Below are positions 1 to 9,529 of a stretch of DNA of 64,000 nucleotides, piece by piece. The notes beneath the pieces were generated by a model, which saw only the letters and a list, made by a program, of their open reading frames with translations, was not told where the DNA came from and did no database searches. The first letter of the stretch is position 1. The number at the start of each line of letters is the position of its first letter. The DNA is from Prostheceraeus crozeri. Taxonomy: Eukaryota; Platyhelminthes; Polycladida; Euryleptidae. The stretch covers positions 248,001 through 312,000 of the forward strand of contig CAJQUW010000932.1 of NCBI GenBank assembly GCA_907163375.1. The letters are read 5' to 3'. A program made the translations under genes and the position numbers.

Positions 1-1963
1 CCTGTCGATTCAAACTTCAAGCAATAAAGATAAATATTCAAGGAGAATTATCACCATTCACACCGTCACTTATATGATATTGATATTGACTCAGTCCGAA
101 GTCTCAACATAAATTCGACGCGAAAACTACTAGTGCTAGAGCTATTGACGTTTTCTTTCTGAATTCGTGCACGAGTTTCTTATTATTTCTCGTTTGTAGA
201 TTTCACTCAACATCAGTAAAACGACCATTCTCAGGCTATAGTTCCAGTTGTCTTGCAAGTTAGAGAGAGTCAAACATCGCAAAATTCCATGTGCTTCCTA
301 GTTTGGTACACTTAATATCGCAATGACCTAACATTCATTTAATAACTCAAAACAAGATTTGTCATTTTTATGTTTTTGATTACACTATAAAGGCAGATAT
401 CTTCCAGAGTAGACAGAAATGTGATATCTCTCGCAGCCGCTAGCTTGACTTGCTCATGCGGCCGTATTAACAACGAACTGCCGGTAATAAATCTAAGTGC
501 AGGAAATTTGGTATTAATAACTTCTACCTGACGGTAATTTCCTTGAGCTTCGGGTAAAAATGACCTTGAAATTCTAACCACACACATGTGTAGGGCGATG
601 GAAATCGATTCCAAGCTGCCCCATATGTTTGACATGATGAAATTTTAACAGCAAAGTACGAAATGTTTGAGAATTATGTATACATACAATGTTTTATGTA
701 CAAACGATGCATAATTGATGTAAAGAGAAATTAGCAACTCTATTCCATTACAAAATAATCTCGTTACGTATCCTGCACAAGTGATCGAACTATGTCATGC
801 ACATGAAATCATGTTTGATGATCTGCTGCATTTCCTTAATAGTAGCTTTATGCTTCGTATTTATTAATGCCAATTCTCGTCTGGCATTACCTGAATGAAT
901 ATGAATACACAGAGCGAGTATGCATAGGAATATCAAATTTTGATTAGATGGATGAACCTCCAAATACTCCACTTTCTTAAAATGAAACAGCCAAAAAATT
1001 GTCGAGTGGATGACATTACAAGATACAAGCATATTTCCTATTGACAAGCTCTCAGAATGTTAAAGATCCACGGTGATATCAAATTTCATGAAAATGGACA
1101 AGTGGACAGTGTGTATAACTGCGAAACCTGGCGATGCGTAGCAGATCCAAAGTGTATGAAATAGTGAAAGCAGTATAGAAAAAACAGTATTCAGTTATGC
1201 ATTATGATAGGACTTTCATGAGTAGGGCCTACCTGTATACTATTCCTTGCTTCTCCAAAAATAATAATTTAAATGATAAAACAATTGTAAAGTACACTTT
1301 TTTCAATGTGTATTTTTTAGCGGTGGCCTTAATTTTTAATGAAAACTGTGGAATTTATGCTATTATAGGTTTTAGTATTTTAACTTATATATTTCTATAA
1401 AAGATTTTTCTTGTGAAAAAGAAAGTTAAAAGCCTTGCAGCCAAATCTTTAAATTCGTTTGGTGGCTTACATGCAGCAGATGTCCTACACCGAATTTACG
1501 GCTGGTCAGCTTGCTTTAGGGTTAAGTTTTTAAACAACAGAATATTTGGTTTCGTATACTGTAGGTACTAAGTAGCTAAATGAATAATTTAAGAATTTGG
1601 CAGCAAAACTATTAATGGTTTTCTCTTTTCTTGATTTTGATATGCTGCCAAAACGTAACTTCGGAAACATATTTTAATGTTTTCTGCTCATTATTCCAAA
1701 TATTAGTCATATTTGAATCAGATCCACACGAATAACACACACACACCCAAGTAGTACTTATTTTATCGATTATCGATGTAAACACAAAAAGTTTCAAGTT
1801 GGAAGCCTACGTATGTATATTACATGCAACATTTAAGTAATTCTGATTAATAGCTTCGGAGAAATACAGCCTCACAAAACACCTTTCAAAATGTTAAATG
1901 AGTACTGCTGAAGAATGAAAGAATGACTTCCTTCACACGCAGTCATGAGTAGTTTTCTCAGTC
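1..1963. other. Host flank, no gene seen
   Basis: This is the non-coding host DNA left of element A. Open frames here are short (under 100 codons), start at random and show no domain or motif. The stretch around 170-312 is an inverted copy of 20945-21095, so part of it is dispersed repeat. Nothing else is recognisable. Confidence 0.6.
170..312 (-). repeat. Dispersed repeat, inverted relative to 20945-21095
   Basis: Read on the minus strand, this stretch matches 20945-21095 at roughly 85% by eye, sharing for example AGCACATGGAATTTTGCGAT and GGAACTATAGC. The two copies lie on either side of element A in opposite orientation. They are too far inside host DNA to be part of its terminal repeats. 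The family is not recognised. Confidence 0.6.
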
Positions 1964-1969
1964 ATTGTC
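1964..1969. repeat. Target site duplication, left (element A)
   Basis: ATTGTC lies directly before the AGTAATGG end of element A. The identical hexamer follows the other end at 19557. Six base pairs is the duplication length made by Polinton integrases. Confidence 0.9.
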
Positions 1970-2697
1970 AGTAATGGAAAAAAGACCGTTCCAGGACACC
2001 ATAAAATTCAAAAAAATAGTATCTTTAAAAACGACATAAATTCATGAATTTTGACCCTTTTCAGGTTTTTAAGACCTAAATTCATAAATTTAGACCATTT
2101 AAAAAGTACCATTTTTTGAAAAATCGGTATTTTTAAAAACGACTAAATTCATGAATTTTGTTCATTTTTTCAGGTTATGAAGACCTAAATTCATAAATTT
2201 AGGCGTTTTTAAAAATACCCAATATTTCAAATTTTTCAAAATCTCAAATTTGTGATTATGACATTTTACTCCCAAAATCATGACCGTTCCAGGACACCGA
2301 AAAAATCAGAAAAGTTGAGAATTTCAAATTTGTGATTAAGATCATTTTACACCCCCAAAATCATGACCGTTCCAGGACACCGAAAAAATCAGAAAAGTTA
2401 AGAATCTCAAAATTTGAGAATTACAATTTTCACCCCCAAAATCATGACCGTTCAAAGCCACAACATCAAAAAAATTGGTATTTTTAAAAACGTCTTTTAA
2501 ATCCATTTTTCAGGTTTTTAAAATATGAGATAACTAAAATTATGTGTCTAAAAATATTTCTTTAAAAATGGAAGAAACAAAAGTGGAAGAAACCGCAAGA
2601 ATATATCCTTCGTTATCATATGAACGTAGTTCTACTTTAATGGACATTGAAAAAATGAATAAAGAAAAATATAAAGATAGAGTTAGGTATATGAAAA
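1970..2697 (+). repeat. Left terminal inverted repeat of element A
   Basis: Matches the reverse complement of 18917-19556. It contains short repeated blocks (GACCGTTCCAGGACACC three times, near 1984, 2282 and 2365) and small palindromes such as CTAAATTCATAAATTTAG. The left copy is about 90 bp longer, mainly through one extra internal block. The inner part is coding: it carries the first codons of the membrane-protein gene found at the right end. Confidence 0.9.
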
Positions 2698-2723
2698 GAA
2701 ATAATGTTATGAACAAGCGATGA
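2568..2723 (+). pseudogene. Truncated 5' stub of the terminal membrane-protein gene
   Basis: An ATG inside the left repeat opens 51 codons that match the N-terminus of the protein at the right end (18363-19040). Similarity stops at about 2697, where the inverted repeat ends, and the frame closes soon after. It is the duplicated 5' end of that gene, carried here because the gene starts inside the terminal repeat. In this copy the first 40 codons have no stop, unlike the right-hand copy. A stub protein could be made, but no function is implied. Confidence 0.75.
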
Positions 2724-2765
2724 AGGATGTTCACTAGTACTAACTAATAACATTAACACTTTCAC

Positions 2766-3131
2766 TTAATGTTGTTGCGCTGCTTGTTCTTCGTTAATTT
2801 GATTCATAACTTGTTCATAAGTTGGCGGCCCTGTTGTATCGACGTTGTTCGATGATATTGTTGCTTGTTCAATAATTTGTTCGTCCCATTGTTGTGATAA
2901 GGTTCTATTTAAAGAAAATATTACTGTCTGCCGTTGTTCAATTAAGTTTAATATTTTCTTATCAATTGTATAATTGATGTGCGAGTCTCCGATATATTCA
3001 AAAATTCTTCTCATATCCAAGTGTAAGAATATTTTACTTCGTGCTTGCAGATGTATGATTTCCCTTGTTAACTTCTGAATTCTTCTCCGCTTTGTCTCCA
3101 ATCGAACAGATCTTTCAGTAGATCCAACCAT
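2766..3131 (-). CDS. Small basic protein with a C-terminal PPxY motif
   Basis: The ATG at 3131 gives 121 residues; a longer reading needs a GTG. The N-terminal half is rich in Arg/Lys and predicted helix (ETKRRRIQKL). The C-terminus carries GPPTYEQV, a PPxY motif about 20 residues from the end. In many enveloped and some naked viruses PPxY recruits Nedd4-type ubiquitin ligases through WW domains; that role here is inference from the motif alone. It is the first gene inside the left repeat and reads toward it. I do not recognise the family. The frame is intact. Confidence 0.5.
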   Translation of the reverse strand: MVGSTERSVRLETKRRRIQKLTREIIHLQARSKIFLHLDMRRIFEYIGDSHINYTIDKKILNLIEQRQTVIFSLNRTLSQQWDEQIIEQATISSNNVDTTGPPTYEQVMNQINEEQAAQQH

Positions 3132-3695
3132 TGTGATGATAAAATTTAAACTAAGATTGTAATGTGTCACGTTTTATGAATTGTGTGTGTGTTTAAATAG
3201 TAAGTGAAAATTATGAATGGTGATCTAAGCAAAGCGGCATTGTAGGTGAATGAAGTTTGCTTGACAACATACGGGTATGACATGACGGGTATGATTAAAT
3301 CTACTTGAATGACAATGGGGAAATTGCACCGCATTGTAAATCATTTCATCGACCAAAATGCGAGCCACACCACCGACCAAAACCAACACTTTTGCGGTTT
3401 TGGTTCGACAGTCGGTCTCGACTGTCGATACTGCGATATTGTATTGAATGATTGCTATAACAACAGAATATTCCCTCAAAGCAGAGAATGAATTAATAGA
3501 TTGCTTTTATGTTATTAACGCTATGTTATAAATGCACAACCCGTATGATCCCCTAAAACAATCATGCGGTTTGAGAAATGTGGTAACAGATGTTGCTATT
3601 GTCTTAATACAGATAAAACAAACAATATCCTCTTAATGAGAGTTCATAAAAAGAAAATGGAACATTGTTAAACAATACATTTTATTCCATTTAAA
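3132..3695. other. Intergenic, no gene seen
   Basis: About 560 bases between the PPxY gene and a decayed protease fragment. Composition is closer to host-like than the rest of element A, and open frames on both strands overlap without any motif. Nothing is assigned. Confidence 0.4.
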
Positions 3696-3835
3696 ATGAG
3701 CAACATAAATGAGTTCTTAAAACAATACCGTAAACAAACCACGACAAATTTCGATTTACATAAGATCGCAATCAATTGGGAATAAAGAATTTTCACATAT
3801 TGATGAGAAATGAATTGCAGTTGATTAAAGATGAG
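3696..3835 (+). pseudogene. Decayed 5' fragment of a second protease gene
   Basis: From ATGAGCAACATAAATGAG the sequence follows the first 45 or so codons of the intact protease at 4013, with substitutions and a small indel that breaks the frame within the match. Similarity fades after about 3835. It is a tandem partial duplication upstream of the real gene, now non-coding. Confidence 0.75.
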
Positions 3836-4012
3836 CAAGCACTAACTCTGCTAATAAACCGATTTTTTACAATGTAACGTTTTAATTTAGATTAAATTAA
3901 ATCATTTCAAAATCGAATAAGTAGTAAGGAAAGTCATCATTATGGGACAGTTTTAAATCAATACCCCCCTTCTGACTTCTAGGGGTCCCTTAAGAAATTT
4001 TTTAATTATAAA
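3836..4012. other. Intergenic region upstream of the protease gene
   Basis: AT-rich stretch between the decayed protease copy and the intact one. It holds no open frame of note. It presumably carries the protease promoter, but no clear TATA box stands out from the AT-rich background. Confidence 0.3.
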
Positions 4013-4486
4013 ATGAGCAACATAAATGAGTTTTTAAAATTATATGGAACGCAAACAACTACAAATTTTGATCTAAAGAAAATCGCAAATCAATTGGGAA
4101 TAAAGAATTTTCACATATTGATGAGAGACGAATTACAATTGATTAAAAATAAACCAACAGGAACCTTCAGTTCCCGGAACAAAGTTCCAACTATAAATTT
4201 CATAACAAATCTTCACACATCAGATGAAAAAGGAGTACATTGGTCTGCAGGTACGTCTAATAAAAATGGAAATAATTACTATTTCGACTCTTATGGATTG
4301 CCTCCAACAAACGAAGTTAAAAAATTACTTGGCAATGGAACTTATAATACATTTCAAATTCAAAAACCAGGAACTACTTATTGCGGTCAATCATGTCTTT
4401 ATGTTTTATTTAAATTACAAATAAGAGTACCATTTCTTGATATTATGTTAGAATTAAACAAGGGAATTTCATTCCCGAAACGTTAG
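4013..4486 (+). CDS. Adenain-like cysteine protease (capsid maturation)
   Basis: A 157-residue protein of the adenovirus protease/Ulp1 type (C5/C48 clan) found in Polintons, where it processes capsid proteins. The catalytic set is visible in order: His76 in GVHW, Asp92 in YFDSYG, and Gln126 and Cys128 in CGQSCLYVL. The length suits a compact Polinton protease. The ATG follows an A-rich leader and the frame is unbroken, so this is one of the few intact genes of element A. A decayed partial duplicate lies just upstream. It is convergent with the integrase on the other strand. Confidence 0.85.
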   Translation: MSNINEFLKLYGTQTTTNFDLKKIANQLGIKNFHILMRDELQLIKNKPTGTFSSRNKVPTINFITNLHTSDEKGVHWSAGTSNKNGNNYYFDSYGLPPTNEVKKLLGNGTYNTFQIQKPGTTYCGQSCLYVLFKLQIRVPFLDIMLELNKGISFPKR

Positions 4487-4537
4487 GTCCAATAATAATG
4501 ATAATTAAAAATCAAGCGAAGCTAGCTAAAGCGCCAC

Positions 4538-5818
4538 CTAAAGGTTAAAGCGGCCTCTGATATCTTCATCATCTAAATCTTCGATTTCGTAAGTAATCGG
4601 ATAAGTTTGATTTATTTTACAAACTTCAAATATTTCTTTAGTCCAATAGCCAACGAAGCCTTTTTCAAATTTATTCTTATACTTAAATATTCTAACTCTA
4701 TCTCCAATTTTAAATTTTGGCTTAAGTTTCTGCAAATTCGGATTACTCTCATTCGAATAATTATTTTCGAATATTTTCTTTCGTATTAAATCAGGTTCGT
4801 CAGAAGCATTCTTTGGGGTTTCTTCAATACCTGAATGAACTTTATTATTGTACTACTCTACAATTCCTGGTAATATCTTCAACCATTTCTGATTTCTTTG
4901 CTGAGTAAATTTCTTGAATAATTTATTTTTTAACGTCCGATTAAATCTTTCTATCACTACAGCCTTCCCTGCATTTTCAGTTGAATAAACAGTTTCAAAT
5001 AGTGGCTGAACATTTCCGTTATAAAATTCCGACCCTTTATCAACAAACAATTCTTTTGGCTTTCTATTAGTTTCTTTAAGGATTTCTTCAAACGCATATT
5101 TAACTGACAGACCACTTTTATTTTTTAAAGGCTTTACCCAAGCGCATCGTGTATATAAATCTATAACGATCAATGCGTATTTATAATCAGAATCATTCGG
5201 CATATGAATAAGATAAGCACTCCAAATATCATCTTTATTAAATACTTTTACTTTCAATAGATATTTCGGCTTTCTATATTCCTTGTGGATTTCGGACGCG
5301 TTGGTTCGAGCGTTGCTCTCAGACAGCTTTGCTGTCGTTTCATTTGCTGACGGATCAATACCCTGACCGAGCAATATTTTAGCTTGTAAAGCTTTCTTAA
5401 CAAACATTCTTTCAATTTTTTCTCTAAATGTAGGATTCTGAATACTATCTAATTCTTGAATCATCTTCTTATCAGCTGCATGTCGAGAACTTAGATCATG
5501 ATTTCGATAAGCTAAATCATGCCTGTAAGCGGCGGCATGTACTCTATTTATTGGTTCTTCACCTGGTTTCGGATTATTATTCTCATCTATTCTTATATCT
5601 AATCGAGTTCCTGGGCCGGTATATGAATGACCAGGAAGATGTTTTTCTTTTGAATATTTACTCCAAATAAAACCAGGAGAGTTTTCTAATGTTTTTTGTA
5701 TGTCGTTACCTTCATAAATTTTACAATTTGAGTTTTTATTTTTGTTTAATAGATAATTTAATAAATCTAAATTAGCAATTTTTAATTTAATTAAATTTTC
5801 GGAATTTGTAGAATTCAT
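4538..5818 (-). pseudogene. PLA2-like domain fused to retroviral-type integrase, broken
   Basis: The ATG at 5818 opens a frame with two parts. Residues about 45-130 resemble the parvovirus-type phospholipase A2 domain: a calcium-loop motif YTGPGT and the catalytic RHDLAY. From about residue 190 follows an integrase core with VIDLYTR, LFVDKGSEFYNG and a Glu in IERFNRTLK. The frame hits an in-frame TAG at 4853, then continues in the same frame to 4538 through the SH3/chromo-like C-terminal domain (KPKFKIGDRVRIF). Where the first catalytic Asp is expected the codon at 5213-5215 gives Tyr (WSAYLIHM). The usual N-terminal zinc-binding domain is not evident. In relatives PLA2 domains usually sit in a minor capsid protein, so the fusion is odd. 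The integrase is probably inactive. Confidence 0.8.
5308..5336. repeat. Pair of GC-rich triloop hairpins in the integrase gene
   Basis: Two perfect short hairpins with three-base loops stand three bases apart: GAGC-GTT-GCTC and GACAGC-TTT-GCTGTC. They lie in the linker between the PLA2-like and integrase parts and keep the frame open. Similar pairs occur elsewhere in element A. Confidence 0.7.
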
Positions 5819-5840
5819 TTTAAAAGATAAAATAAAAGTT

Positions 5841-6203
5841 TTATCGAATCATACTAGGACTTAGATATCTTCCAGAACCATCTTTAGTTTCTTTAATTTC
5901 AATTAAATCATCAACATTGTGGAGAATATTTTTAAGAACTCGTTTTCCTTCATCAACTAATTTTAATTTACTAATAAAATTATCTATTATTCCGTCACCC
6001 CTAGCAACTTTCTCTAACTCTCTATTATGACGTTTTTGTTCTTCTAATGCTGCCTTCTCTGATTTATTTTTATTTACTGCTTGGACAATACCAGCTGTCC
6101 CACCTGCAACACTTTATGCTGCTGCTATGCCACCTATTATTAGTGGAATTAATGGGAGAATCCCGCCATTCTTTTCTTCTTGTAATTGAATATTCTCTAT
6201 CAT
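5841..6203 (-). pseudogene. Hydrophobic minor virion protein (adenovirus pX-like), one stop
   Basis: From the ATG at 6203 the product starts with a short acidic leader and then a strongly hydrophobic, glycine-rich segment (LPLIPLIIGGIAAA). An in-frame TAA follows at 6114-6116, after which the same frame continues through a Lys/Glu-rich helix to a C-terminal GSGRYLSP. This layout, a hydrophobic Gly/Ala segment followed by a charged helix and a GxGxYLxP tail, is what I know from small Polinton/adintovirus virion proteins compared with adenovirus pX. Its role would be core or membrane-active. The stop sits right after the hydrophobic part, so only a short peptide could be made. Confidence 0.6.
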
Positions 6204-6211
6204 TGGTTTAC

Positions 6212-6322
6212 TTATGTAATACTTTTTTTGTTAATCGTAATAGTTTTAGGGGTATTTTTGTCAACAATATTACGTAATTTTAATTCAACAGTTTTATTAT
6301 TACTACTTTTCGCTTGCGACAT
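6212..6322 (-). CDS. Small open frame of unknown function
   Basis: ATG at 6322, 36 residues, Lys- and Asn-rich (starts MSQAKSSNN). It ends 9 bases before the start of the pX-like gene and lies in a different frame, so it could be an upstream gene or a shifted N-terminal piece of that gene. No family is recognised. Confidence 0.25.
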   Translation of the reverse strand: MSQAKSSNNKTVELKLRNIVDKNTPKTITINKKSIT

Positions 6323-6339
6323 TTTTAATAAAAAAGATT

Positions 6340-6530
6340 TAAGCTATCAAAAATGTTAATCTATTCTAGTTATGAAAAATTTTTAAGTTAAGAATTTTTA
6401 ATCTATTCTAGTTATGAAAAATTTTAAGTTAAGAATTTTTAATCTATTCTAGTTATGAAAACATTTTAAGTTACCAAAAATTTTTAATCTATTCTAGTTA
6501 TCAAAAATTTTAAGTTATCAAAAATTTTAA
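6340..6530. repeat. Tandem repeat, period about 43 bp
   Basis: Four to five copies of a unit containing AATCTATTCTAGTTATGAAA followed by an A/T-rich tail, between the small gene above and the end of the capsid gene. It separates two genes on the same strand. It may hold terminator or promoter signals, but only the repetition is seen. Confidence 0.75.
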
Positions 6531-7864
6531 TTAACTTATCCTAGCCATCTTTCCATTAAGAATTTCAACAGAATATTTTACATCTTCTAGCAATAAACCA
6601 TAAGCCATCAATGAAGTTGTGGAATCTTTCTTTTCAATATTAATTGTTACATCACAACCAGTCTTGATAATATCTTCAGATTGTGCACTTAAATCGAAAC
6701 AGAAAACAGGATATAAATGTCTCCAATCTCCAGGAGTCAATTGTGGTTCAACTCCAAATTCTATACAAAGATTTCTATAAGCATCATATCCTTCCATAAA
6801 TTGATTATTGGTATCATCGAATCTTAATGGATCAATTGGATATCGGGTTTGATTTAAAGCAACTTGTAAACTTCGAATTGTATTAATATGGAAGACATTG
6901 TTGTTCTTATCAAAACTTGGAGAATTATTTCTTTGAAAAGTTAGTAATAAATATCTTGGAGTATTCGCAGTTCTAGTAAAATGCCAGTTAAATCTTTGCT
7001 CTGAAAAAGTGACAGAGCTCGCAGTACGCTTTAGAAAATTTACTGGAATTGGTTTATTAGTATTTAATTTTTTTGCAATAGCTGTTTCAACCTCTAAACT
7101 AGGAGTAATATGCTTAATCCACCATTCAAGTCTATCAATTTTTAAATATCCTCTTTTTCCAGTCTTACCAAAAAAGATTAATTCATTATTTGCTGTACGA
7201 TGAATTATTGATTTAAATTTTAATTGATATGATATTTTATCATAATCTAAATATCCGAATAATGGAGACAATGACCAATTTACTGTCTCTTTACTTTTCT
7301 TGTTAAATTCACGTCTTTCTTTATATGCATCATTATTTGTTTTATTTAAATGTTTTGCACTATTTTCTACATCTTTCGCAATTCCTGCGGCATCTGTTCC
7401 AGCGTGAGTTAAATCATCTATAATGATACCATCGTTAGTATCAGGAAACCAACCTTCGATTTCATGCTTTTTATTATTTCCACCAATTGTTACAAATATA
7501 AGCATTGTATCAATTACACCTGGAGAATCACTTATTGTTTCTATATTTTGAGTTGCAACATCTAAACGCATTTGTGTAAATAATATTGGAAAAAATTATT
7601 CTCTAATGCAATATTATCGGTATCTGGTAATGGTGTTGTAAAATTAGCATCACTATATAAAGAATATTCACAGTGTAAAAAGGAATCAGGTAAATATAAA
7701 TAACTCTGCTGATTATCAACTTCAAAAATTAAATCACCTCCAGTATTCACTCTACTGGAAGATCCGGGATTCATAGCAATTCTTATATAGTCATTCTTTT
7801 TTTGATTGTAACTGACGAACGGAGGATCGTCTAATCTAAATTTATTTTCGATAAGCGAAGACAT
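6531..7864 (-). pseudogene. Major capsid protein (double jelly-roll), split by a frameshift
   Basis: Two frames on the minus strand make up one capsid gene. The first, from the ATG at 7864, holds the N-terminal part and ends in a frameshifted tail at 7562. The second, open from about 7590 to 6531, carries the rest, ending in a segment with VFCFDLSAQSED and AYGLLLEDVKY. These match the C-terminal jelly roll of Polinton/adintovirus major capsid proteins, the shell protein of a virus-like particle. Together they span about 440 codons, close to the family size. The break lies in a short T/C homopolymer run between 7588 and 7605. I see no other disruption, so the shift is either recent or a sequencing error. 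Confidence 0.8.
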
Positions 7865-7904
7865 TTTTATAAAAAATAATTTGACTTTTTTGTTTTTTCT
7901 CACA

Positions 7905-8040
7905 CACAGAAAAAATTTTACTAAAAAAATTTTACTAAAAAAATTTTACTAAAAAAATTAGCTAAAAAATTACTAAAAAAATTTTACTAAAAAATGTAAT
8001 TAAAAAAATTTTACTAAAAGAAATTTTATTAAAATATAAT
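7905..8040. repeat. Tandem repeat, period about 16 bp
   Basis: Repeated AAAAAAATTTTACT units fill the space between the capsid gene start and the next gene. The stretch is very AT-rich and would include the capsid promoter. No TATA box can be singled out. Confidence 0.7.
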
Positions 8041-8041
8041 T

Positions 8042-8526
8042 TTAGAATTTTGCTAGACCATTGCCTCTTATTTCTTCAATTGAACGTTTTATGGCTACGC
8101 CTGATGTCTTCTCCTGTTTACTATCAGACGGAGCCCCGCTCCTCAAGGTTTCGCCCCCTACAGGTATGTTAGCAATTATGCTTTTTGTTTCCTCTGAAAG
8201 TTTTTTTGATTTTTTAGTTCTTCTGAATCATTCTGAAGTTTACGAATAGCTACTAGTTGTTTTAATTCGTTTTGAGACTTAACAGCATTTGTTATTGCAC
8301 TAGCTGTACTACCTATAGCAGCTGCTCCTTTTACAGCAGATGTAATCAAATCTTTATTATTTTTAATTAAGTTAACGATACTTCCAATACCAGAAAATAT
8401 ACCATCTCCTTCTTTTTGAATTGTTTCTACACTGTCATAATGGTAAATAGATTTCATAGATGGTTCATGCGCTATTTTATTATTTGAAGCAAAATGTTTA
8501 AGATTGTGTTTATAAATTATAGGCAT
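8042..8526 (-). pseudogene. Membrane-active minor capsid protein (adenovirus pVI-like), frameshifted
   Basis: The ATG at 8526 gives a frame with a Gly/Ala/Ile-rich amphipathic segment at about residues 42-75 (GIFSGIGSIVNL), then a charged helix, ending at 8176. A second frame, overlapping near 8200-8215 in a run of A residues, continues to 8042 with KRSIEEIRGNGL near its end. The arrangement resembles the protein VI-like minor capsid proteins of Polintons, which help disrupt membranes at entry. That assignment is by architecture, not by a diagnostic motif. A GC-rich triloop hairpin (8130-8142) lies within the second frame. Confidence 0.5.
8130..8142. repeat. GC-rich triloop hairpin in the pVI-like gene
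   Basis: GGAGC-CCC-GCTCC, a perfect five-pair stem with a three-base loop. A partner seems degenerate in the adjoining GC-rich bases up to about 8158. Confidence 0.6.
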
Positions 8527-8572
8527 TTTTTAGGATTAAATTTGACTTTTGGAAAAAATATTTACGTTAAGA

Positions 8573-9453
8573 TTAACGTTTGTGAATGTCCAACAACTTC
8601 GTGATAACTTTTTTAATTTTCTTTTGCACTTTATCTATTGCGTCAAGTAGCGTGTGATGTACTTTAATTTCTTTTCTATTAACTTGCATTTTCTCCTGAT
8701 TCATCTTCAACGCCGTTTTAAGAGCATTTAACTTAATTTTAAGAACATCTAATTGTCTTTTAACAGCATCTAACTGTTCTTTATTTTCTTCAGAGTTTTC
8801 TTGTAAATTTTTCTTTAATTGATTTTCTAAATTGATTGTATGAGTTTTCATTTTATCAACTTTTTGATTAAGTGAGTTTACTTCATTTATTATTCTATTC
8901 ATCTTTTTCACTTGTTGAGTAATTTTAGAACTTAATTCATCAACACTTTTTTGGAATGTAGTTTGTAACTGCTTTAATTTTTTAAAATTCTTTCAGGTAG
9001 TTTTTCTATTTCATCTTCTAATTGTTCTTTCAATACTTGTATCTGATGTTTATTTTTAAAGACTGCAGATGTTAACTTTATAGAAAGTAATATTAAAATT
9101 TTTGATTGTTCTGAAATCTTTTTAAAAAGTTTTGCTATATCTGCTTGTAGCTCTCTATCCTTTTCATCAAGTTTTAATAATTTTTCGTTTAATGATTTGT
9201 CATTAAGTTTTAGCAACTTTAATTCATTCATCAGTGGAATCAAAACATCGTTTATATATTTTTCTTTTAAGTCATTGATTTGTGTATCAACATATTGTTT
9301 ATTTGTTGACTCTGTATTTTGTTGCGGAAGAATAGAAAGATGCAATGGACCAGATAAAACGTCTCCAGTTTTCATGATATAATTTTCTATTTCTATTTCT
9401 GATTCACGATTATTCGGGATATATGCACCTCCACCAACATTTGGTAACATCAT
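8573..9453 (-). pseudogene. Coiled-coil fibre-like virion protein, frameshifted
   Basis: From the ATG at 9453 the protein opens with a glycine-rich leader and a segment (KTGDVLSGPLHL, then NKQYVDTQI) like the head-proximal module of phage and viral fibre proteins. It continues as a long Leu/Lys/Glu coiled coil. The frame is lost in an A run near 8984, and the same coiled coil goes on in another frame through 8911 to 8573. Together this would be about 290 residues. Polintons usually carry one or two coiled-coil proteins of unknown role; a capsid spike or fibre is inference from the N-terminal module. Confidence 0.55.
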
Positions 9454-9529
9454 TTTTTAACAATAAAAAAAATAAATTTTTTTCTAATAAAAATAAAAAA
9501 ATAAAATTTTTTCTAATAAAAATTAAAAA
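9454..9529. promoter_or_regulatory. Divergent promoter region
   Basis: A 76-base gap between two diverging genes, made almost only of A and T (repeated TTTCTAATAAAAA). It must serve both the fibre-like gene and the clamp-like gene. No distinct box can be picked out of this composition. Confidence 0.4.

Noticed and set aside
2279..2460. Regularly repeated GACCGTTCCAGGACACC blocks that might suggest a CRISPR-like array
   Set aside because: The blocks are part of a terminal inverted repeat, spacers are themselves similar, and the setting is eukaryotic.
6531..9453. Programmed frameshifting in capsid and fibre-like genes
   Set aside because: Shifts occur in many unrelated genes and at different sequences, with no shared slippery site and stem. 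Decay or sequencing error is simpler.
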